Of a stretch of 5,055 nucleotides of DNA, positions 1 through 5,055 are shown piece after piece. The position numbers and the translations under genes are program-made. The notes beneath the pieces are model-generated. The model searched no databases and was not told the origin of the DNA. It saw only the letters and a list, made by a program, of their open reading frames with translations. Origin of the DNA: Candidatus Kuenenia stuttgartensis (GTDB lineage Bacteria > Planctomycetota > Planctomycetia > Isosphaerales > Isosphaeraceae); contig CAMBZY010000279.1 of the NCBI GenBank assembly GCA_945872325.1, positions 1-5,055 of the forward strand, read 5' to 3'. Positions within the stretch are counted from its first letter, which is position 1. Every line of letters begins with the position of its first letter.

Positions 1-106
1 TGTCGAGCCTTTGGCCCTAAAACCAGATCTCATTGAATGCAACCAACCCGGAATTCGGCATGAGCCTTGATCTATCTGGTAAGACGTAAGCTAACGGCCT
101 GATTCA
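1..106. other. Left-edge stretch without a supported gene
   Basis: This stretch lies downstream of the minus-strand regulator. One plus frame is open from base 2 to a stop near base 70 (about 22 codons) and could be the tail of a gene outside the window, but it carries no recognisable motif. I looked for a rho-independent terminator for the regulator and found no GC-rich stem followed by a T-run. The only inverted repeat noticed is a 7-bp pair, ACCAGAT at 22-28 and ATCTGGT at 74-80, whose 45-base loop is too wide for a terminator. Confidence 0.4.
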
Positions 107-1264
107 TCACCCCTGAAACTTGAATTCAACGATCGCGAAATCATCCGAAAGGACCATTTCACCTTGCGAATTCCGGGCACTCACCAAAAGATGTTCCATG
201 GGCGATGACATTGCTTCTGGAGGATCTTCTGCAAGCAGTTCTTTTAAATCTTCGAAGCTCCACATGTTACCGCTTTGGTTGTCCCGAATCTCATAGACAC
301 CGTCAGAAAAAAGATAGAGCCTGTCGTCCGGATTGAGCGTTACAGATTCATTCTCGTAATCCATTTCATCAATCCCGATAAACGGGCCGGTGGATGGCAG
401 CTCATCCACAATTTTGGAATTGCCCCTGACGATCAGGGCAGGTGGGTGACCTGCTCCAGAGTATTTCAGGGTTCGAGTTGGTGCGTGATAAACGCCGTAC
501 CAGATGGTGAAATATTTACCGGTCTTGGGATCCAGCGGATAGATTTTAGCCAGTTCCGCAAGGACTTGCCCGGGATTATGGAAGTCCACGCCGGGCAGAA
601 CCTGTCGCCTCAACATATCACCCACAGAGATGGAGAGCAGGCAAGAGCCGACTCCGTGGCCGCTGGTGTCCAATAAGTAGAGTGCGAAGTGGTCGGCATC
701 CATCGGCCAATAGCCGAAAATATCGCCACCGACCATGCTGCAAGGCTCAAAAATCCAGTTGGCCTGAATCGGACCGGTCTTGATCGGATCAGGCAGTTGG
801 CCAAGCACATAATCGGCAGCCTGAATCAGGTCGTTGGCAATTTGCTGGTACGCGTTATTACGCTCGACCATCGCCCGATAGGCTTTCGAGTGATATCGTA
901 CGCGAGCGAGCAGTTCGAGCCGATCCGGCAGCTTCACGATATAATCGTTGGCACCTTCAGCGAATGCGTCGGACTTGACTTTGGGGTCTTCCGTAGCCGA
1001 GAGCATGACCAGCGGAATCTCCTGAGTGCGCGAGTCATCTTTAAAGAGCCTCACCATTTCAAGGCCTTCCACGTCCGGCATCACCAGATCCTGAAGGATC
1101 ACTGTCGGCTTAAAGCTGATCGCCTTGCTCATGGCCTCGCTGGCGACCGTGCAAAACGCAACGGTAATATCCGATTCCTTCTGGAACATGGCTTCCACCA
1201 TGAGACAAAGAACGCGGGAGTCATCGACAACCAGAACCCGGCATTCCAAGGGTGACTTGAGCAT
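107..1264 (-). CDS. Response regulator: WspR-like receiver domain fused to PP2C/SpoIIE-type Ser/Thr phosphatase
   Basis: Complete 385-residue cytoplasmic protein with no signal peptide or membrane segment. Residues about 9-130 form a CheY-like receiver: acidic pair D14/D15, phospho-acceptor D59 in QDLVMPD, S89 at the Ser/Thr switch position and K111. The Lys is followed by Leu-Pro (KLP) rather than directly by Pro. Residues about 130-160 are probably a helical linker. Residues about 165-383 form a PP2C/SpoIIE phosphatase with VGGD (178-181), DTSGHG (199-204), GAGHPP (270-275), FSDGVYE (319-325) and SDDF (373-376). D181, D199, D321 and D374/D375 are the likely metal ligands, so it should be active. 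RsbU-like proteins of this build dephosphorylate anti-sigma-factor antagonists when the receiver is phosphorylated; the partner here is unknown and not encoded nearby. The ATG at 1264 is chosen because the receiver starts directly after it, the next Met is residue 22 inside the fold, and AAGGAG lies upstream. It is divergent from the large cytochrome gene. Confidence 0.93.
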   Translation of the reverse strand: MLKSPLECRVLVVDDSRVLCLMVEAMFQKESDITVAFCTVASEAMSKAISFKPTVILQDLVMPDVEGLEMVRLFKDDSRTQEIPLVMLSATEDPKVKSDAFAEGANDYIVKLPDRLELLARVRYHSKAYRAMVERNNAYQQIANDLIQAADYVLGQLPDPIKTGPIQANWIFEPCSMVGGDIFGYWPMDADHFALYLLDTSGHGVGSCLLSISVGDMLRRQVLPGVDFHNPGQVLAELAKIYPLDPKTGKYFTIWYGVYHAPTRTLKYSGAGHPPALIVRGNSKIVDELPSTGPFIGIDEMDYENESVTLNPDDRLYLFSDGVYEIRDNQSGNMWSFEDLKELLAEDPPEAMSSPMEHLLVSARNSQGEMVLSDDFAIVEFKFQG

Positions 1265-1279
1265 GAGTCTGACAGGCTC
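1265..1279. repeat. 15-bp near-perfect palindrome between SD and start codon of the phosphatase gene
   Basis: The sequence GAGtCTGaCAGgCTC has six of seven arm positions complementary around a central A. It abuts the regulator's start codon and overlaps the last three bases of its Shine-Dalgarno sequence. It could be a repressor operator or a weak translation-controlling hairpin, but a short palindrome like this can also arise by chance. No second copy was seen in the intergenic region. Confidence 0.3.
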
Positions 1280-1282
1280 CTT
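1277..1282 (-). promoter_or_regulatory. Shine-Dalgarno site of the response regulator gene
   Basis: The minus strand reads AAGGAG here, 12 bases before the ATG at 1264. The spacing is longer than the usual 5-9 bases, but no closer match exists and no alternative in-frame ATG lies nearer the receiver fold. It supports the chosen start. Confidence 0.55.
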
Positions 1283-1333
1283 GATCGTGTTCTCTATGCT
1301 GTTTGTCAGGGCCGTTTTTCGATATGTTTTTCT

Positions 1334-1342
1334 ATCTTATCA
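1334..1342 (-). promoter_or_regulatory. Candidate extended -10 promoter for the response regulator
   Basis: The minus strand reads TGATAAGAT, which fits an extended -10 element (TGn followed by TAAGAT, four of six matches to TATAAT). The -35 position 17 bases upstream is poor. Transcription would start near base 1327, giving a leader of about 60 bases. This is pattern matching only, and planctomycete promoter consensus is not well defined. Confidence 0.22.
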
Positions 1343-1396
1343 CGAGAATCAGACAGCAGATTTAAAACATTTGTTGGCGATCGAAAACTTTCTGCA

Positions 1397-1425
1397 TTGA
1401 GTCCTGTACCGTTTCGGTCTATCAT
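1397..1425 (+). promoter_or_regulatory. Candidate sigma70-type promoter for the large cytochrome gene
   Basis: TTGAGT at 1397-1402 and TATCAT at 1420-1425 are separated by exactly 17 bases, matching four of six and five of six consensus positions. Transcription would begin near base 1432, leaving a leader of roughly 125 bases before the ATG at 1556. This is the best -35/-10 pair I found on the plus strand of the intergenic region, but it is unproven. Confidence 0.33.
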
Positions 1426-1541
1426 CGCGTAATCAAGATCAAAACCCGCCTGATCCAGAATCCTCTGCTCTCCAAAACTCGTGGTGTCAGTCATCTCACA
1501 AAGAGTCAGCGGATTTCCCAGCCGATCTGCACGCGACAGCC

Positions 1542-1546
1542 AAGGA
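1542..1546 (+). promoter_or_regulatory. Shine-Dalgarno site of the large cytochrome gene
   Basis: AAGGA lies nine bases before the ATG at 1556. It selects this start over an upstream in-frame GTG at 1484, which lacks a ribosome-binding site and would place extra residues before a well-formed signal peptide. Confidence 0.65.
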
Positions 1547-1555
1547 ATAATCAGA

Positions 1556-1639
1556 ATGAATGTTAGCCTACGTCGTCATTTGAATCCAGTTTTCTGGCTT
1601 TTGGCACTGTGCCTCATCTGCTCTTCAAACGCACGGGCA
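1556..1639 (+). other. Signal peptide of the large cytochrome
   Basis: Residues 1-28 show a basic n-region (R6, R7, H8), a hydrophobic core VFWLLALCLIC (12-22), then a polar stretch ending in the AXA motif A26-R27-A28, so cleavage before D29 is likely. Export fits the C-terminal CXXCH, because c-type heme is attached outside the cytoplasm. No lipobox is present although Cys19 and Cys22 lie in the core, so a soluble or periplasmic protein is more likely than a lipoprotein. Confidence 0.8.
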
Positions 1640-4600
1640 GACTTGCCGGAAGTGGCTGAAGGCTTTGAAATCCGCTTGTTTGCAGCCGTTCCAGCCGCGA
1701 CTTTCCCCTGCCAGGTGGCCACGGCATCGGACGGAGCTTTGTTTGTGGCAGAAGATCCGATGGATCAAACCGGCCCTTATGAAGCCGACCACGGCCGGAT
1801 TGTTCGCTTCGCACCGGGCAAGGACGGCAAGCCATCGAGCGATAAGCCCACGATTTTCGCTGACAATCTCCGTGCCGTCTTCGGAATGGCCTGGCGAGAC
1901 GGTGCCCTTTATGTCATGCACATGCCTTATCTGAGCATCTTTCGCGATACGGATGGCGACGGTAAAGCCGATCAGCGTAAGGACTTGTTCAAGGATCTCG
2001 GGCCAGGCCCCAAATCGCTCAACGACCACATCGTCAGCGGCCTTCAGTTCGGCATGGACGGTTGGCTTTATATCAGCGTGGGCGATAAAGGCGTCCCCGC
2101 AGCGACTCGTCCTGAGGATGGAAAGAAGGTTCAGATCAAAGGCGGTGGAACGATTCGCTGTCGTCCAGATGGAACAGGTCTGGAAGTGATTTCCAGTGGG
2201 ACTCGCAATCACCTTGAGCCGAATCTGGACAGCCACGACAATCTCTTCACCTACGACAACACGGACGACGGCGAAGGCTGGTGGACGCGCGTCACTCACC
2301 ACATCGACGGCGGCTATTTTGGATATGCCTACGACTATCACAACTATCGCCACCGGATGCTTGACCGGATTGTCGAATATGGCGGTGGATCCCCTTGCGG
2401 TGGAGTGGTTTACAAAGAAGATTCGTGGCCTGAGAAATATCAGGATATGGCATTTTGGGCCGAGTGGGGCAAACGCGAAGTGCGCGGCATCAAATTCAAG
2501 CGCAAAGGTGCTTCCTACGAACTTGGTGAACTGGTTGAGTTTGTAAAGCCTGGGAAAGTGGATAATTTTCGCCCGATTGACCTCGCGATATCCTCAGACG
2601 GTTCCACGCTTTACATCGCTGACTGGTCGATGGGCGGCTGGAATAACAAGACCGAAAAACTGGGCCGGATTTATGCCGTCACGCCCAAAGAGCAAAAGCC
2701 GCTGGCCCCACGAGGCAAGAATTCAGACACGATTACGGACCTGATCAAGCAGCTCTCTCACCCTGCTTTCGGCGAGCGTATGCGTGCTCAAAATGCCATC
2801 ATTGCTAAGGGTTACAGCAAAGAATCTGTCTCAGCCATTCAGGCCGCACTTGCCAGCCCAGGCACACCCGTGCTGGCCAAGCGTCACTTGATCTGGACAC
2901 TCGAAGGGGTGGCGGGCGGTGGACCCGATTCCACCCTGCCGATCATCGAGCAACTCAGAATTTCAACCGATGCCGATGTGCGAGCTCAGGCCGCACGTGC
3001 TTTGGGCCTGCGTCAGCCAGCGATTGCGGTGGATCCGTTAAAAGCCGCTTTGAAAGATGCTTCACCGGTCGTCCGGCTTCAGGCTCTGATCGCACTGGGG
3101 CGTTTGGGAGATGAATCGGCGATCACGGCCATCGTGCCAATTCTTGGCGATTCCGATCCCTATCTTGATCACTCTGCAAGGGTTGCGCTGCGACGCATTG
3201 GCCATTTCGACGAATCGGCCAAGGCAGGTCTGGCTTCTGCAAACGCTTCAGTTCGCAAAGGCACGCTTGTCATGCTGGAGCAGCAATACGACCTGAAAGC
3301 TGCAAAAGCTCTGGCTGACTATGCTTCAGACGTCTCCAACCCTGCCGCTGAACGGGCCATGGCCGTGACGTATCTGGCCGAAGTGCATCGCAAAATTCCC
3401 CCTTGGGATGGTTCCTGGTGGGGCACTCGGCCGACGCGAGGCATCATTCCAGCCAAAGTGGATTCGTGGGTAGGCACTGATTTTGTGCTGTCACAGATCC
3501 GCAATCGTCTGGCTGATCCAACCGCTCAAATTCGATTGGCTTCGATTTCTACGGTGACTGAGACGAAGGACAAACAGGCCATTGAAATTCTCAGGGCCAA
3601 TCTTCGAGCCGAAAAAGAGACCCCAATTCGCCTGAAAGTGATTGAAGCCCTTGCGGCTCTTAAGGATAACGGTTCTGTGACGGCGTTGGCTGATCTGGCA
3701 ACAGATCGCCAGGTTGGACCTCAGGCCATGACTGCACTTGGCGCGATTGGTGATGAAACGGCTGTAAAGGCTTTGCTGGGAACGGTCCAAAGTGACTCGA
3801 TTAAAGCATTTCCAGAGACACTGATTGCAGGGTTGACAGCTTTGGGCAAGGCACAGGCTCAGGAACCCGTCAAAACGGCCCTGACGCAGATCGCTGGAAT
3901 GATCACGAATTCCAACAAACAGGTGCGATCGGCGGTGGTTGCCCTGCTTGCCGACCATCCGAAGGTGGAAGTGGCTCGGGATACTCTGCGCAAGTCGATG
4001 AACGACAATGATAACGACGTTGTGAAGACAGCGATGGCTGCGATTGCGAAAATCAAAGACAAAGAGAGTATCCCTACACTTCTCAAGCGGGCTGGCGACA
4101 ACTCCACCCGATTCGAGGCGATGACAGCACTTGCAGAAATGCCTGACCCTCGGTCGGCCCGGATTTATCTCGCTGGTCTAACCGAGAAGAGTCCACAATT
4201 GCGCAAGGCGAGTTCAGCGGCCTTGGCTCAAATTCAAAAAGAAGCCATTCCAGTACTGGAGCTTTTGGCAAGCCGTAAGGAACTTCCAAGCACAGCACTT
4301 ACGGAACTTAGAAAGATTTACAATCGCCCCATTCCGATCAAGAAATGGCACTTGATCGGCCCATTTGCCAAGGGCGATAACGCCGAGGTGGACCCCTCAG
4401 CCACGATCGACTTCAAACAACCGATGGTTGGTCGTAAGGGTATGAAGGTGCAGTGGATGGAGCAGACCACGGACCATCTGGCAGGCATGGTTGATCTGGC
4501 CAAACCTTATGGTGGTGAGACCGACCAATTTGCCTTCGGCGTGGCGAATCTGACGAGCCGAGAGGCCCGAAAGGCTCAGATGGTGGTCGGTTCTGACGAC

Positions 4601-5055
4601 TCGTTGACGGTTTGGCTAAACGGCGTAAAGGTCTACAGCTTCAAAGATTCTCGCGGATATCAGGCTGATTCCAGTTCGGTTGAGATCAGCCTGAAGGCAG
4701 GCGAAAATCGCTTCATCATCAAGTGTGGCAACAACGGCGGCCCGTGGCAGTTTTCCGTGGGTGTCAATGAGATTGGCGATTACGCCTTTCTCAAGGGTGC
4801 CGCACCGGGCCAGTTTGATGCCGAAGAGTTTCGCAAGAAAGCCGTGGCGGAAGCCGGCGACGCAGTCAGGGGCCAAAAGCTGTTTGCCGACGTAAAGGGC
4901 CTGGCCTGCGTCAAATGTCATGCCGTGGGTGGGCAGGGTGGAGCTGTCGGGCCAGAATTGAGCGGCTTGGCGGCCAAGTACAACAAGGATGAAATCGCGA
5001 CATCCATTCTTTACCCATCTGCCAAAATAGCCTCAGGTTACGAGTCCCTGATCGT
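1556..5055 (+). CDS. PVC-type heme-binding membrane-bound dehydrogenase (propeller, HEAT repeats, C-terminal cytochrome c), 3' end outside window
   Basis: The frame is open from ATG 1556 to the right edge: 1166 full codons plus two bases, with no stop. Residues 1-28 are a signal peptide ending ARA. Residues about 29-378 look like the beta-propeller of the Pirellula/Verrucomicrobium 'putative membrane-bound dehydrogenase' family, related to soluble glucose dehydrogenase: DTDGDGKAD (131-139), NDH (156-158), GDKG (176-179), TRN (216-218), a WW pair (242-243), ADW (355-357) and GRIYAV (370-375). Residues about 395-915 are a helical HEAT/PBS-lyase-like array, with a Trp-rich segment at 615-626. 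Residues about 925-1075 form a probable beta-sandwich (KWHLIGPF 930-937, DDSLTVWLNG 1014-1023, GGPW 1061-1064). From about 1098 a cytochrome c domain starts, with CVKCH at 1118-1122 and GPELSG after it; the distal heme ligand lies beyond the window. The likely role is oxidation of a sugar or other alcohol outside the cytoplasmic membrane, with electrons passing to heme. Substrate and cofactor are not determined. Truncation is due to the window edge, not mutation. Confidence 0.92.
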   Translation, partial: MNVSLRRHLNPVFWLLALCLICSSNARADLPEVAEGFEIRLFAAVPAATFPCQVATASDGALFVAEDPMDQTGPYEADHGRIVRFAPGKDGKPSSDKPTIFADNLRAVFGMAWRDGALYVMHMPYLSIFRDTDGDGKADQRKDLFKDLGPGPKSLNDHIVSGLQFGMDGWLYISVGDKGVPAATRPEDGKKVQIKGGGTIRCRPDGTGLEVISSGTRNHLEPNLDSHDNLFTYDNTDDGEGWWTRVTHHIDGGYFGYAYDYHNYRHRMLDRIVEYGGGSPCGGVVYKEDSWPEKYQDMAFWAEWGKREVRGIKFKRKGASYELGELVEFVKPGKVDNFRPIDLAISSDGSTLYIADWSMGGWNNKTEKLGRIYAVTPKEQKPLAPRGKNSDTITDLIKQLSHPAFGERMRAQNAIIAKGYSKESVSAIQAALASPGTPVLAKRHLIWTLEGVAGGGPDSTLPIIEQLRISTDADVRAQAARALGLRQPAIAVDPLKAALKDASPVVRLQALIALGRLGDESAITAIVPILGDSDPYLDHSARVALRRIGHFDESAKAGLASANASVRKGTLVMLEQQYDLKAAKALADYASDVSNPAAERAMAVTYLAEVHRKIPPWDGSWWGTRPTRGIIPAKVDSWVGTDFVLSQIRNRLADPTAQIRLASISTVTETKDKQAIEILRANLRAEKETPIRLKVIEALAALKDNGSVTALADLATDRQVGPQAMTALGAIGDETAVKALLGTVQSDSIKAFPETLIAGLTALGKAQAQEPVKTALTQIAGMITNSNKQVRSAVVALLADHPKVEVARDTLRKSMNDNDNDVVKTAMAAIAKIKDKESIPTLLKRAGDNSTRFEAMTALAEMPDPRSARIYLAGLTEKSPQLRKASSAALAQIQKEAIPVLELLASRKELPSTALTELRKIYNRPIPIKKWHLIGPFAKGDNAEVDPSATIDFKQPMVGRKGMKVQWMEQTTDHLAGMVDLAKPYGGETDQFAFGVANLTSREARKAQMVVGSDDSLTVWLNGVKVYSFKDSRGYQADSSSVEISLKAGENRFIIKCGNNGGPWQFSVGVNEIGDYAFLKGAAPGQFDAEEFRKKAVAEAGDAVRGQKLFADVKGLACVKCHAVGGQGGAVGPELSGLAAKYNKDEIATSILYPSAKIASGYESLI
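4907..4921 (+). other. CXXCH heme c attachment motif
   Basis: Codons 1118-1122 encode C-V-K-C-H. The two cysteines should form thioether bonds to heme, and His1122 should be the proximal iron ligand. The following GGQGGAVGPELSG and the YPSAKIASGYES stretch (1153-1164) match my memory of the PVC-type heme-binding domain. The distal ligand, usually Met in class I cytochromes, is not within the window. Confidence 0.9.

Noticed and set aside
51..64. GAATTCGGCATGAG resembles the EcoRI cDNA adapter GAATTCGGCACGAG.
   Set aside because: One base differs, there is no sign of a cloning junction, and the window is plainly bacterial genomic sequence, so chance is the better explanation.
689..1255. 188-codon open frame on the plus strand opposite the receiver domain.
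   Set aside because: It is fully antisense to the well-supported receiver/phosphatase gene, its translation has no recognisable domain, and it is explained by codon usage of the true gene.
1306..1494. 62-codon minus-strand open frame in the intergenic region, just upstream of the regulator.
   Set aside because: There is no Shine-Dalgarno site before its ATG, the composition is featureless, and it would occupy most of the shared promoter region. A small protein here cannot be excluded but is not supported.
1265..1555. Four GTCAG/CTGAC pentamers (1269-1273, 1305-1309, 1486-1490, 1505-1509) as a possible regulator-binding repeat.
   Set aside because: The pentamer is short, spacing is irregular and flanks are not shared, so a chance cluster cannot be ruled out.
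1607..1621. Cysteines 19 and 22 in the signal peptide as a possible lipoprotein lipobox.
   Set aside because: The residues before them (ALC, LIC) lack the small residue required at -1, and a better signal peptidase I site (ARA) follows.
1625..2353. 242-codon minus-strand open frame with a hydrophobic, Val/Ile-rich N-terminus.
   Set aside because: It lies antisense to the conserved propeller. The Val/Ile run comes from reverse-reading Asp/Tyr/His-rich codons, and no family motif is visible.
3491..3958. 155-codon minus-strand open frame opposite the HEAT region.
   Set aside because: It is antisense to the continuous plus-strand gene, with no recognisable motif and no neighbouring gene on that strand.

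Overview
The window looks like chromosomal DNA from a planctomycete, possibly of the Planctopirus/Schlesneria/Gimesia type. The main reason is the right-hand gene. It has the architecture of the large 'membrane-bound dehydrogenase' cytochromes expanded in Planctomycetes and Verrucomicrobia: signal peptide, beta-propeller, long HEAT array and a C-terminal PVC-type heme domain with CXXCH. The phylum call rests on remembered family distribution, not on a search.

Layout. Bases 1-106 hold no gene I can support. Bases 107-1264 (minus strand) encode a complete 385-residue response regulator with an N-terminal receiver domain and a C-terminal PP2C/SpoIIE-type Ser/Thr phosphatase. Bases 1265-1555 (291 bp) form a divergent intergenic region with a Shine-Dalgarno site for each gene, weak promoter candidates in both directions and a short palindrome next to the minus-strand start. 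From 1556 to the right edge (plus strand) one reading frame stays open for 1166 full codons and runs out of the window. It is therefore a very large exported protein with its C-terminus missing.

How the genes may relate. The left gene is a cytoplasmic signalling protein: phosphorylation of Asp59 should control dephosphorylation of a partner, classically an anti-sigma-factor antagonist. No partner kinase, anti-sigma factor or STAS protein is present. The right gene is a cell-envelope oxidoreductase candidate in which a sugar-dehydrogenase-like propeller could pass electrons to the C-terminal heme. The genes are divergent and share only a promoter region, so a functional link is possible but unproven.

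I see no RNA genes, CRISPR arrays, insertion sequences or obvious signs of transfer. The points most worth following are the WspR-like receiver joined to a phosphatase output, the sugar-dehydrogenase-like residues in the propeller, and the beta-sandwich-like module between the HEAT array and the heme. None of these amounts to a clearly new system on sequence reading alone.
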